DNA of 64,000 nt, from assembly GCA_965216955.1 (NCBI GenBank), contig CBDCGV010000017.1:186001-250000 (forward strand). Reading direction: 5' to 3'. This DNA is from CBDCGV01 sp965216955 (lineage in GTDB: Bacteria > Bacteroidota > Bacteroidia > Chitinophagales > JADIYW01). Below, one piece after another: positions 50,317 to 59,570 of this stretch (position 1 is its first letter; the number at the start of each line of letters is the position of its first letter). The notes beneath the pieces are model-generated. The model was not told where the DNA came from, did no database searches, and worked only from the letters and a program-made list of their open reading frames with translations. The translations under genes were made by a program, and so were the position numbers.

Positions 50317-51282
50317 TTGCTGTCGATATTTGAAAAGCGCACACCAAGAACTATTGTTTTCTTCGCTTTTTATACTCTTTTTATTAAGCTAATTCTGCTT
50401 TTTTCTTATGAAGGAGTGGAAAATAACAGCACGCACCTTTTAAAATATTTAATCCCCAACAACAAAATAATGTCTATTCTTGATTTTGCACTAGGTATCT
50501 CCATAATCTTTATAGGTGCGGTGTTGTTTAATAGCCTTATTAATAATATGAGGGCCCTTGGAAGAAAAAATTATTTTCAAGCAGTAAATCTTATATTGTT
50601 TACCAGCTTAAGTGTTTCTTTAAACACTATAACAACCCCTTTTATTCTTTTAATAATTTCACTCATTATTGTTCAGCTTGTTATTTCAATAGTTTCTATA
50701 GGCATAAACAATCAAAAGATTTTTTTGCTAGGACTATGTACAGGGCTCCTTGCATTTTTCTCCTTAACCACTTTAATTTTAGTGCCATTTATTATTGGTG
50801 CCATTTTAATTAGCAAGGTTATTTCTCTAAAAAATATAGTCTTATTTTTAATAGCAGTATGCGCTCCATTCTACTGGGTAGGAACTCTTGCTTATTTAAG
50901 TGGCAATTTTTTAGCTTTTGGAAAAGTGTTTGAATTTAGTAAAATTCAATTTTTTAATTATGATACGCTTATAGGGGATAAGATAGTTTGGGTAGTCCTT
51001 GTTGTATATACAATTTTTTTAATGATTTATATTTTCAGAATTTTTAATAGTATTTCCTTTGGACAAAGAAACTTTTTAAGGTCAATAATGTTCTATTTAG
51101 GAGCATGCTATTTTTTATTTTTATCTGGTAGCACGTCTTCCAATTACTTATTGGCGTTAATTGTTGTGCCTACTAGTGTATTAAGCGGATATGTCATGTT
51201 AACAATTCCTAAAAAGGTGCTTATGGAGGTTATTCACGTTATATTTGTGCTGATTATTATAGGAATAAACTTTTTTAGATAA
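50317..51282 (+). CDS. Polytopic membrane protein (DUF6427-like)
   Basis: A 321-residue protein with about nine to ten hydrophobic helices (FFAFYTLFIKLILLF, LFTSLSVSLNTITTPFILLIISLIIVQLVIS region, AVCAPFYWVGTLAYL). The layout and FYWVGTLAYLSGNF-like segment recall DUF6427 proteins of Bacteroidota, but this is from memory. The start is TTG at 50317 (reads LSIFEKRTPRTIV). The stop is directly followed by the purQ ATG, so the two genes form a unit. Function unknown. Confidence 0.7.
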   Translation: MLSIFEKRTPRTIVFFAFYTLFIKLILLFSYEGVENNSTHLLKYLIPNNKIMSILDFALGISIIFIGAVLFNSLINNMRALGRKNYFQAVNLILFTSLSVSLNTITTPFILLIISLIIVQLVISIVSIGINNQKIFLLGLCTGLLAFFSLTTLILVPFIIGAILISKVISLKNIVLFLIAVCAPFYWVGTLAYLSGNFLAFGKVFEFSKIQFFNYDTLIGDKIVWVVLVVYTIFLMIYIFRIFNSISFGQRNFLRSIMFYLGACYFLFLSGSTSSNYLLALIVVPTSVLSGYVMLTIPKKVLMEVIHVIFVLIIIGINFFR

Positions 51283-51978
51283 ATGAAATTTGGAGTAATT
51301 ATTTTTCCCGGATCAAATTGCGATCAAGACATTATACATGTTTTAAGAAATGTACTAGGTCAAGATGTTGAAGAATTATGGCACAAGGACCACAGTCTTA
51401 AAGGGCTTTCAAAAAAAGATTGCATTATGGTTCCTGGAGGGTTTTCGTTTGGTGATTATTTACGTCCAGGAGCGATAGCTAAATTTTCCCCTGTAATGGA
51501 AGAGGTTATACAACATGCCAATAATGGTGGTTTCGTATGGGGAATATGTAATGGTTTCCAAATTTTATGTGAGACAGGGCTGCTTCCAGGTGCTTTACTA
51601 AGAAACGACCATCAAAAATTTATCTGTCAAAATCAATACCTAAAGGTAGTTTCAAAAAATACCCCTTTAACTGAAGGGTTATCTGACACGCCAATTAGCA
51701 TTCCTATAGCACATGCTGATGGACGATACTTTGCAGATGAGCAAACGTTGCAATCTATTTACCAACACAATCAAGTTTTATTTAAATATTGTAACGAATC
51801 TGGGGAGATTTTGTCATCATCCAACCCCAATGGTTCTATTGATAATATTGCAGGAATATGCAACAAAAACAAGAATGTTTTTGGCATGATGCCACATCCC
51901 GAAAGGGCAGCAGAAGCTATTTTAGGCAATACCGATGGAATTAAACTGTTTGAAAGACTGTTAAATCTAGTGTCTTAA
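51283..51978 (+). CDS. purQ: Phosphoribosylformylglycinamidine synthase glutaminase subunit
   Basis: PurQ supplies ammonia to PurL for the FGAM step of purine synthesis. The 231-residue class I glutaminase has FPGSNCDQD, PGGFSFGDYLRPG, the nucleophile in WGICNGFQILCETGLLPG (Cys89) and the His-Glu pair in MMPHPERAAE. A free-standing PurQ implies the small PurL/PurS type complex rather than the single large PurL many Bacteroidota carry; purS and purL are not in the window. Confidence 0.96.
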   Translation: MKFGVIIFPGSNCDQDIIHVLRNVLGQDVEELWHKDHSLKGLSKKDCIMVPGGFSFGDYLRPGAIAKFSPVMEEVIQHANNGGFVWGICNGFQILCETGLLPGALLRNDHQKFICQNQYLKVVSKNTPLTEGLSDTPISIPIAHADGRYFADEQTLQSIYQHNQVLFKYCNESGEILSSSNPNGSIDNIAGICNKNKNVFGMMPHPERAAEAILGNTDGIKLFERLLNLVS

Positions 51979-51988
51979 AACTTTTGTA

Positions 51989-54451
51989 ATGAAAGCAATC
52001 TTAACTATTCTTAGTTTTTTATTTACCCTATACAATGTCTCTGCTCAATTTCCGAATCCGGTGAAATGGAGTTTTGATCAAGAACAGATAAGCGATGAAG
52101 AAACATTACTAAGATTCAATGCCAAAATTGATAAAGGTTGGCATTTGTATTCTCAATTTATTGAAGATGGCGGCCCTATTCCAACTACTTTTTATTTTGA
52201 TGATAATAATAAGGTTGAATTAATTGGTAAAGTAAGCGAAGAAGGAGAATTAGAAGAAAAATTTGATCCGAATTTTGAAATGAAGCTTAAGTGGTTTAGC
52301 AATGAAGTAATTTTTACACAAAAGGTTAAAGCAAAAGCGGGCACAAAAATTACTGGAGAACTAGAATTTATGGTTTGCGATGATGAACAATGCCTCCCTC
52401 CCGATTTAATTCCATTTGAATTCTCCATTGCACAACAGAAAGAAGAAACAGTTACTACAATACCTTTACCAACAACCATAGAAATAGATGATGCTCAACC
52501 TGTCTTAAACCTACCTGCTAAGTGGGAATATAGGGTTGCCGCCCAACCTAATAACCATTATGAATTGCAATTAAGAGCCTCAATAGATGAAGGCTGGCAC
52601 CTTTATGCAACAGATATTCCTGAAGGAGGACCAATTCCAACTTCTTTTGAATTTGAAGAAACAGAGGATATTCAACTAATAGGCACTATTAAGGAGAGAG
52701 GAGAAAAGATTACAGAACATAGTGCACTGTTTGAAATGGACCTGTCGTGGTTCGAAGAAGAAGTAACATTTCTACAAAAGCTATCAGTAAAAGACCCATC
52801 AAAACCAATAAAAGGAGCTTATGAATTTATGCTATGTGATGATGAACAATGTTTGCCTCCCGAATATTCAGCGTTTGAATTAAATTTGGACAACAATACT
52901 TGGACAGCCGTTCCAACAACGATCGAATTACCTCCTGATTTAGTAAAACAAGCTGGTGAGCTTGGTTTCAGTTGGGAAAGCTATGGAGAATCTAATTGTG
53001 CAGGAGAAGTTAAAGAAGACCTTAAAAAAGGTAGTTGGATGATTTTTCTTTTAGGCTTTGGAGGAGGACTTTTAGCGCTACTTACCCCGTGTGTTTTCCC
53101 AATGATCCCTTTAACGGTAAGTTTCTTTACCAAAGGGGGAAAAGAAAAGGCTAAAGGCATAAAAAATGCAGCATTATACGGTTTGTCGATAGTAATTATA
53201 TATGTGGCTCTAGGTTTATTTATTACCGGGCTTTTAGGTGCAGACGCTTTAAATGCTATGTCAACAAATCCTATTTTTAATGTTGCTTTCTTTTTGATTT
53301 TTGTCTTTTTTGCTTTTTCTTTTTTTGGGTTTTATGAAATTCAGCTGCCTAGTAGTTTTTCCAATAAAGCAGATAGTTTATCACATAAAGGCGGGCTAAT
53401 TGGCATCTTTTTTATGGCATTTACATTGGCTTTAGTATCCTTCTCGTGTACAGGGCCTATTATCGGTACTTTGTTGGTAGAAGCCGCTACAGGAGGGGGA
53501 AAAGCTATTTTAGGGGGTCATATTCCAATAAAACCATTATTGGGTATGTTAGGGTTTTCAATGGCCTTGGCTTTACCTTTTACACTTTTTGCCGCTTTTC
53601 CTAGTTTACTAAAATCTTTACCTCAATCGGGGGGCTGGTTAAATACAACAAAGGTCGTTCTAGGCTTTTTAGAGTTGGCTTTGGCTTTCAAATTCTTGTC
53701 TGTGGCAGATATGACTGCTCACTGGGGATTGTTAAGAATAGAACCCTTCTTAATTATCTGGATGATAATCTTTTTATTATTAGGATTGTACATGTTTAAA
53801 ATTATCCAATTCCCTCATGACAATAAGTCAAACAAAAACATCCCTATTGGAAGAGTTGTACTTGGATTAGCCTCTTTACTTTTTGTTGTTTACCTAGGTT
53901 TCGGATTAAACTATCAACCTCGTAAAGCTTTAAGTGGATTAGCTCCACCGGTTCATTATAATTTTTTCGCTCAGGAAAAAGAATGTCCAGCAGGTCTGAA
54001 GTGTTTTAAAGATTTAGATGAAGGATTAGCATATGCCAAAGAACAAGACATGCCTATTCTGTTAGACTTTACGGGATATGGTTGTGTAAATTGTCGTAAA
54101 ATGGAAGAAAACGTATGGACAGAGAAAAAAATAAATAATTTACTTCAAGAATTTGTCCTAATCTCTCTATATGTGGACGATAAAGCACAATTACCTGAAG
54201 CCGAACAATATTATTCTAATGCAAGTGGTAGAAATAAAAAAATTAAAACTGTGGGGAATAAATGGCACGATTTTCAAATTAAAAACTTTGGAAAAGCGTC
54301 CCAACCTTACTATGTTTTAGTTTCCCCTGATTTAGAAATACTAAATGTTCCTGTGGCATACACCCCTGATAAAACAGCTTATGAAGAATTCCTCGCTTGT
54401 GGGCTCAACAACTTTAAAGAAGTCTGTCCAAGTTGTTTTGCAATGAAATAA
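51989..54451 (+). CDS. DsbD-like thiol:disulfide transporter with duplicated N-terminal domain
   Basis: An 820-residue inner-membrane reductant carrier. After a signal peptide, two similar DsbD-alpha-like domains follow (about 25-150 and 170-300), each with a WHLY....GGPIPT segment and a terminal CDDEQCLPP motif. The transmembrane core (about 345-640) has the redox pair regions LLTPCVFPMIPLTV and FSCTGPIIGTLLVEA. A C-terminal thioredoxin domain has GYGCVNCRKME. It transfers electrons from cytoplasmic thioredoxin to periplasmic proteins, for example in cytochrome c maturation. The doubled N-domain is unusual compared with E. coli DsbD. Confidence 0.92.
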   Translation: MKAILTILSFLFTLYNVSAQFPNPVKWSFDQEQISDEETLLRFNAKIDKGWHLYSQFIEDGGPIPTTFYFDDNNKVELIGKVSEEGELEEKFDPNFEMKLKWFSNEVIFTQKVKAKAGTKITGELEFMVCDDEQCLPPDLIPFEFSIAQQKEETVTTIPLPTTIEIDDAQPVLNLPAKWEYRVAAQPNNHYELQLRASIDEGWHLYATDIPEGGPIPTSFEFEETEDIQLIGTIKERGEKITEHSALFEMDLSWFEEEVTFLQKLSVKDPSKPIKGAYEFMLCDDEQCLPPEYSAFELNLDNNTWTAVPTTIELPPDLVKQAGELGFSWESYGESNCAGEVKEDLKKGSWMIFLLGFGGGLLALLTPCVFPMIPLTVSFFTKGGKEKAKGIKNAALYGLSIVIIYVALGLFITGLLGADALNAMSTNPIFNVAFFLIFVFFAFSFFGFYEIQLPSSFSNKADSLSHKGGLIGIFFMAFTLALVSFSCTGPIIGTLLVEAATGGGKAILGGHIPIKPLLGMLGFSMALALPFTLFAAFPSLLKSLPQSGGWLNTTKVVLGFLELALAFKFLSVADMTAHWGLLRIEPFLIIWMIIFLLLGLYMFKIIQFPHDNKSNKNIPIGRVVLGLASLLFVVYLGFGLNYQPRKALSGLAPPVHYNFFAQEKECPAGLKCFKDLDEGLAYAKEQDMPILLDFTGYGCVNCRKMEENVWTEKKINNLLQEFVLISLYVDDKAQLPEAEQYYSNASGRNKKIKTVGNKWHDFQIKNFGKASQPYYVLVSPDLEILNVPVAYTPDKTAYEEFLACGLNNFKEVCPSCFAMK

Positions 54452-54458
54452 TTTAAAC

Positions 54459-54489
54459 CCAACCTGTTAGGTTGAACCTAACAGGTTGG
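54459..54489. repeat. Palindromic repeat, copy 2 (AACCTGTTAGGTT arms)
   Basis: Perfect 15-bp arms (54459-54473 and 54475-54489) meet around one base. The core AACCTGTTAGGTT is the same palindrome as at 40714-40738. It lies 7 bp after the DsbD-like stop with no T-tract, so it is better described as a dispersed palindrome than a classic terminator. Confidence 0.8.
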
Positions 54490-54568
54490 CAAAAAACCGT
54501 ATTATTGCAATCTCAAACGTAAAGTTTAAGGGTTATACTAAGGAAACGAAGCATCTAACTGTAACAAG

Positions 54569-55522
54569 ATGAAAGTAACAGACTTTTTTAAAAATTCAGA
54601 TAAAACCTTGATTTCTTATGAAATTTTACCCCCTCTAAAAGGAAAAGGTATTCAATCAATATATAATATTCTAGACCCCTTAATGGAATTCAATCCTCCA
54701 TTTATTGATGTAACATATCACCGTGAAGATTATGTTTTTAAACAACAAGAAGGAGGCTTATATGAGAAAATTGCTGTTCGAAAAAGACCAGGGACTGTAG
54801 GAATTTGTGCAGCAATCATGCATAAATATGGTGTTGAAGCCGTTCCACACTTAATTTGTGGAGGCTTTACAAAACAAGAAACTGAAAATGCCTTAATGGA
54901 TCTCGATTTTTTAGGTATTCAAAATGTTTTATTACTAAGAGGTGATGCAAGAAAAAGTGAAGGGCGATTTATTCCTCACCCCGGAGGACATCATTATGCA
55001 GATGGCTTGGTAGAACAAGTATCCAACATGAACAAGGGTATTTACCTAGATGATGCTGTAAGTAATGCTGTATGTACTGATTTTTGCATTGGTGTAGCCG
55101 GATATCCAGAAAAGCACTTTGAAGCACTGAATTATGAAACAGACCTCAGGTTTCTTAAGAAAAAAGTAGATGCTGGGGCTAATTATATTGTCACCCAAAT
55201 GTTTTGGGATAATAAAAAATATTTCGCTTTCGTAGATGCTTGTAGAAAAGCAGGAATTAATGTGCCCATCATTCCTGGATTAAAACCACTTACTAGAAAG
55301 TCTCAGTTACAAACGCTTCCGAGGATATTTTATATAGATTTTCCTCAAGAATTAATAAATGAAGTAGAAAAAACAACCTCAAAAGATGCTGCCAAAGAAA
55401 TAGGCATAGAATGGTGTATAAAGCAGGCTAAAGAACTAATTGATTTTGGGGTTCCTTGCATTCATTTGTACACTATGGGCGATTGGAAATCAACGAAAGC
55501 TATTGTTAAGGAGTTGTTGTAA
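54569..55522 (+). CDS. metF: Methylenetetrahydrofolate reductase
   Basis: Reduces 5,10-methylene-THF to 5-methyl-THF for methionine synthesis, using FAD. The 317-residue TIM-barrel protein shows the N-terminal SYEILPPLKGKG (equivalent of FEFFPP), FIDVTYH, AVPHLICGGFTKQETENAL, VLLLRGD, FCIGVAGYPEKH, DAGANYIVTQMFWDN and VPIIPGLKPL. Length and order are standard. Confidence 0.96.
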   Translation: MKVTDFFKNSDKTLISYEILPPLKGKGIQSIYNILDPLMEFNPPFIDVTYHREDYVFKQQEGGLYEKIAVRKRPGTVGICAAIMHKYGVEAVPHLICGGFTKQETENALMDLDFLGIQNVLLLRGDARKSEGRFIPHPGGHHYADGLVEQVSNMNKGIYLDDAVSNAVCTDFCIGVAGYPEKHFEALNYETDLRFLKKKVDAGANYIVTQMFWDNKKYFAFVDACRKAGINVPIIPGLKPLTRKSQLQTLPRIFYIDFPQELINEVEKTTSKDAAKEIGIEWCIKQAKELIDFGVPCIHLYTMGDWKSTKAIVKELL

Positions 55523-55656
55523 ATACATCAAACTTTTACAACAAATTCGTTCTCATAAAGTTTATATAGTAATTTTAAGTAGCGTTATTAAGAAAATTTC
55601 TTATTGAAATGCAACTAAAAAGAACAAAATTATTGTCTTGTTTAAGATAGATACTT

Positions 55657-57870
55657 ATGAAAAGTCTTTACATCGTTGTAACATATATCTTTTTATTTCA
55701 GCTTCAGTCATTTGCTCAGAGTTTCACCTCTATGAATCTAAATTTAGATAATGGTGAGGCTTTAAAAGAAGACGTTTTCGGATTAAACGGAGCATTGATG
55801 TTCCATCATGCTATTGACTTAGATGACCATACAATACCAACTAATGTATTAGATGCTATTGATGATCTTGGAAACGGAATTCTGAGATTTCCTGGTGGTG
55901 CAATAAGTGACGATTTCCATTTCAACTTTCTTGGTTATGGAGGAATTAAAGAAGAGCATGAAGCTTTTGATCATGCAAGAAAATGTAATACAGCTAATGG
56001 AGAAACTTATTGTTATAAGGAAGATTTAACTGCTATTAGAAACTACACATACGATTATATTGATGTTGCTAGATATCTATATGACAAAAGAAAACAACCA
56101 GTTAAAACGCTTTATGTTCTAAACTTTTTAAGCCATTCAGCATATGGTCAAGACCAATTTTTAGAATTGGATGCCGTAAACCAAGATTCTGATTTGAATC
56201 AACTAGTCAGCGATGGTCGAATTGATGAAGAAATCAAAGATGGTATCATTCAAAACTTAGATGCCCTAAGATTATTGCTAAATGAGTCTACAGTAGAAGT
56301 GGTAGGTGTTGAAGTAGGAAATGAATTGTACTTTCATGAAACATTTACGGGTGTGGTTTACAAAACCTCAAGTAATGCAGATGTGGATATGCTTCGTGAA
56401 CAATTTGATCCCCGTATACCTAAAATTAAAGCTTTGTTTGCCTGTTATCAAAGGCTCATAGACAAAATTGACCCTAGTCTTAAAACAGCTATTCCTATTT
56501 CTAAGGTGAATCATAATGGTGTTGCTGGCAATTTTGATATTATTTGGAACGAAGCGGTAAGGGATCATTTTTTGAATTATGCAGATGGTATAATTATTCA
56601 TGATTATATCATCAGAACTAGTGGTTTACACAATATCTCCAATCCAACAACAGTTGAGGGAGGTAACGCGAATAGAATGAACACTAATCTTGAACTAATG
56701 TATGAGCAATATATAAGAGTTCAAGATAAAACCCTTGAAAACGAAAAGTTTTTCAACTTAAAAAGTCAAAATAAAGAAACATGGGTTACAGAATACAATG
56801 TTAAAAACAACCCAAGTCAATGGATTGGAAAATGGAGAAATACCTTTTTACATGGGGCCTACATGTTGGAGCATGGATTGAATTTTTATGATGTTTCTTC
56901 ACAAACCAATCTTACCAAAATAATTTCTCACAATCTGCTTGGCGGAGAAACATCTCATAGATACGCAAACATTTCTGTATTCAAAGAAGAAGACAACGGC
57001 CAAATGGAGCTTTCGTTAAGAAAAAGAGTACAATATTATACCTCTCAAATGCTTCTAGAATTAAACAAATATGCCATAAAAAAAATAACTGGACCTGTAA
57101 AACCAACTAGCATTGATGAATTCTTATTCCATTCAAAATACTATTACGCACAAAATGATACTGAAGAAAGTGTTTTCATATTCTTTGTAAACACTTCAAG
57201 CCAAGAAGCCATATTTAATTCTAATAATGTAAATATTCAAAAAGGAGGAAATAGTTTAGGAATTAAAAATGCTTCCATTGTTTATATGTCTGCGCCTCAT
57301 TTATATTCTTCAAATGGAACAACAGAATTTATGAGTGAAGATACTCCTGATGAAGTATTAAAAACTGAAACCACATTGTCTTTAAAAACAGATTATTCGA
57401 TACCTAAATATGCCTACGGATATATAAAATTAAACGTTGCATGTACGGATCAATCCCATACGGTTATGGATTCAAGTTGTAACGTTTCTGATACAGGAAC
57501 AGTAGTTAAAACAGAGGTCGGGTCATCAGGGTGTGATAGTATTGTTACTGTTATTACAACCCTGAAAAACCCTGAAAATTGCACAACAACTGGAATTCGA
57601 GAAAACTTAGCTCATAATTTTTATGTGTATCCCAATCCTACAAAGGCATTCGTGACCTTCGAATTGCGTTCTAATCAGTTTTTAAAGGAAAAACGCATTA
57701 TTCTTTACGACCAACTTGGCAAAGAAGTAACTGAACATCTGTGGGAAGCATACGCAAATAGCAAAACTTTTTCCATTGAGTATTTAGCAAAAGGCATTTA
57801 TTTCTACACCATAAAAAGTTCCGAACTTAATGGAGGTGAATTGATTACAGGCAAAATAATTGTAAACTAA
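55657..57870 (+). CDS. Secreted clan GH-A (GH51-like) glycoside hydrolase with T9SS sorting domain
   Basis: A 737-residue exported enzyme. The signal peptide ends QSFAQ. Residues about 25-480 form a TIM-barrel-like domain with ILRFPGGAISDDF (GH51-type RxPGG), acid/base GVEVGNELYF (Asn222-Glu223) and candidate nucleophile ETWVTEYNV (Glu379), in the beta4/beta7 order of clan GH-A. Residues about 480-600 are beta-sandwich-like. A disulfide-type linker (CNVSDTGTVVKTEVGSSGCDS) leads to the type A T9SS tail NFYVYPNPTKAF...GIYFYTIKS...GKIIVN. It is related to the next gene. Substrate unknown; a surface or released glycan-degrading enzyme is inferred. Confidence 0.75.
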   Translation: MKSLYIVVTYIFLFQLQSFAQSFTSMNLNLDNGEALKEDVFGLNGALMFHHAIDLDDHTIPTNVLDAIDDLGNGILRFPGGAISDDFHFNFLGYGGIKEEHEAFDHARKCNTANGETYCYKEDLTAIRNYTYDYIDVARYLYDKRKQPVKTLYVLNFLSHSAYGQDQFLELDAVNQDSDLNQLVSDGRIDEEIKDGIIQNLDALRLLLNESTVEVVGVEVGNELYFHETFTGVVYKTSSNADVDMLREQFDPRIPKIKALFACYQRLIDKIDPSLKTAIPISKVNHNGVAGNFDIIWNEAVRDHFLNYADGIIIHDYIIRTSGLHNISNPTTVEGGNANRMNTNLELMYEQYIRVQDKTLENEKFFNLKSQNKETWVTEYNVKNNPSQWIGKWRNTFLHGAYMLEHGLNFYDVSSQTNLTKIISHNLLGGETSHRYANISVFKEEDNGQMELSLRKRVQYYTSQMLLELNKYAIKKITGPVKPTSIDEFLFHSKYYYAQNDTEESVFIFFVNTSSQEAIFNSNNVNIQKGGNSLGIKNASIVYMSAPHLYSSNGTTEFMSEDTPDEVLKTETTLSLKTDYSIPKYAYGYIKLNVACTDQSHTVMDSSCNVSDTGTVVKTEVGSSGCDSIVTVITTLKNPENCTTTGIRENLAHNFYVYPNPTKAFVTFELRSNQFLKEKRIILYDQLGKEVTEHLWEAYANSKTFSIEYLAKGIYFYTIKSSELNGGELITGKIIVN

Positions 57871-57901
57871 TTGCCGATAGTCTTATTCTTATTTACCTTT
57901 G
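57871..57901 (+). promoter_or_regulatory. Complete Bacteroidota promoter (TTG-N20-TACCTTTG)
   Basis: TTG at 57871-57873, right after the upstream stop, and TACCTTTG at 57894-57901 are 20 bases apart, a very good fit. The next ATG lies at 57924. It suggests the second glycosidase and the FG-GAP gene can be expressed separately from the first. Confidence 0.6.
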
Positions 57902-57923
57902 AGTGCTTTACTAAAGAAAAAAA

Positions 57924-59570
57924 ATGAAAACGAAAATAATCACATTGTTAATAGCCTCCTTATCACTTGTAAGTTGTGATTTACTAAATCAGCTAAATAC
58001 AGCAGCTAATAGAGGTGGTGGCAACAATCCTAATAACAAAAACCAAGGGGGACAAAACAATAATGGCAATTCCTCCCCTACCAGTATAAAGAAAACGGCG
58101 ATTAAAAGCACCGCTCCAATTACTTTAAATCTATCAATAAATAATAGCGTACAAAAATCTATCAATAAAGATTTAAACGGATTTAGTACCGGATTTGCTT
58201 TTAAAAATGATATGGAATCACATCCCGAAGTGGTTAAGCTAACAAAAGCTATTGATTCTCGTGTTTTAAGATTTCCTGGAGGAACATTGGCGCAATATTA
58301 TCATATGACTGGCAATGGCTATGGGATGAAACAAGAAGAAGCGAAAGTGCTTCGAGGAATGTTAATGGCCCACGGTTGGGGTCAGCAAGAGGATGAAAAC
58401 TATGTAGAAAATTTTATTAGGCTTTGCAATAATTCTGCAGAAAATGTAAAGGTGTTAGCTGTTGCAAACATGCTAACAGGAGAACCTCATGAGATTGTTG
58501 ACCTTGTCAAATATCTAAAACAAAGAGGTGTGAATGTCGTTGGGATTGAATTGGGAAATGAGCTTTATTTTGACCAATACAGAAAATATCTCCCAACAGT
58601 ACATGATTATATTAAACGATCTAAAATATTTGTCAAAGAAATCAAAAAAACCTATCCAAATATTCCTATTGCAATTTGTACGGGAAATGTTATTAATTGG
58701 TACTCTACCGAAGCTCCAGTTAGACGTTCATTCGACAAATGGAACAAGCCTTTAATTAATCAGAATTTTTATGACGCAGTAGTAGCGCATGTATATTTTG
58801 CTCAAAAGAGTACAAAAAATGTTTGTTATAATCTTTCAGGAGATAATTTAGAAGAGGTCTATTCTTGTTATAAAGATTTGCTTTCCCCAACTAAATACAA
58901 TTACATTGAAAAGTTATATAAAGCATACGAAAACTTATTTGGCAGAGGAGTAAAAATATGGTTCAACGAATGGAATGTTTATAAAGCGACCAAACATTTG
59001 ACAAACTCTATTTTGCACGGTGCTTTTATTGCTGAAGTATATTTAGGGCTAATAGATGTAAATATAAAATACAACAATCCTTTCCAATACACCTTAATAC
59101 ACAACTACTTAGACCAAGGTCCTGTTATGGGGACAATGTATTGGAACAAATACAATATTCCTAATTTGAATGGAAACAATAAAATTGTGGCTAGCACCCA
59201 ATACTATGCCATGCTTTTCCTTTCAGAATTATTAAAAAAAGACATTAAAAGAACAAATTCCAATCTTCAATACAAAGAAGGGCTGGATAATGGAGACGTT
59301 GTAGTTCGAACGTTCTATAGTCCAAAGACAAATAAGAATTTTATTTTCTATATCAACAGATCTGGAAGAAGTGTGACCTTAAATGCGATAGGAAAAGCTA
59401 GTGCAAATATTAGAAAACGAGGTATTGCGGGCAATCATTTGCACTCTTCAGCAGGTTTTGGTGCAATGACAAGAAACCACAAAGAACAATACGAACAATG
59501 CAATTTGTTAGACACTAAAGTTCAAAATTTTGTAATAGATCCTTATGGGTATGGGTATTTCGAATATTAG
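57924..59570 (+). CDS. Lipoprotein clan GH-A (GH51-like) glycoside hydrolase
   Basis: A 548-residue lipoprotein (lipobox LVSC, Cys18) with a Gly/Asn-rich tether (31-52). The catalytic domain has SRVLRFPGGTLAQYY (113-127), acid/base GIELGNELYF (Asn212-Glu213), the AHVYFAQKS segment and candidate nucleophile KIWFNEWNVYKA (Glu349). The last is close to the DEWNVW motif of GH51 arabinofuranosidases. It is a paralogue of the upstream enzyme but lacks the T9SS tail, so the pair places one enzyme bound at the membrane and one exported. It overlaps the following gene by 26 bp. Confidence 0.77.
   Translation: MKTKIITLLIASLSLVSCDLLNQLNTAANRGGGNNPNNKNQGGQNNNGNSSPTSIKKTAIKSTAPITLNLSINNSVQKSINKDLNGFSTGFAFKNDMESHPEVVKLTKAIDSRVLRFPGGTLAQYYHMTGNGYGMKQEEAKVLRGMLMAHGWGQQEDENYVENFIRLCNNSAENVKVLAVANMLTGEPHEIVDLVKYLKQRGVNVVGIELGNELYFDQYRKYLPTVHDYIKRSKIFVKEIKKTYPNIPIAICTGNVINWYSTEAPVRRSFDKWNKPLINQNFYDAVVAHVYFAQKSTKNVCYNLSGDNLEEVYSCYKDLLSPTKYNYIEKLYKAYENLFGRGVKIWFNEWNVYKATKHLTNSILHGAFIAEVYLGLIDVNIKYNNPFQYTLIHNYLDQGPVMGTMYWNKYNIPNLNGNNKIVASTQYYAMLFLSELLKKDIKRTNSNLQYKEGLDNGDVVVRTFYSPKTNKNFIFYINRSGRSVTLNAIGKASANIRKRGIAGNHLHSSAGFGAMTRNHKEQYEQCNLLDTKVQNFVIDPYGYGYFEY

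Noticed and set aside
54459..54489. Perfect palindrome as the intrinsic terminator of the DsbD-like gene
   Set aside because: The stem is strong but the following bases are GCAAAAAA, with no T-run on the coding strand, and the same palindrome appears elsewhere in a different context.
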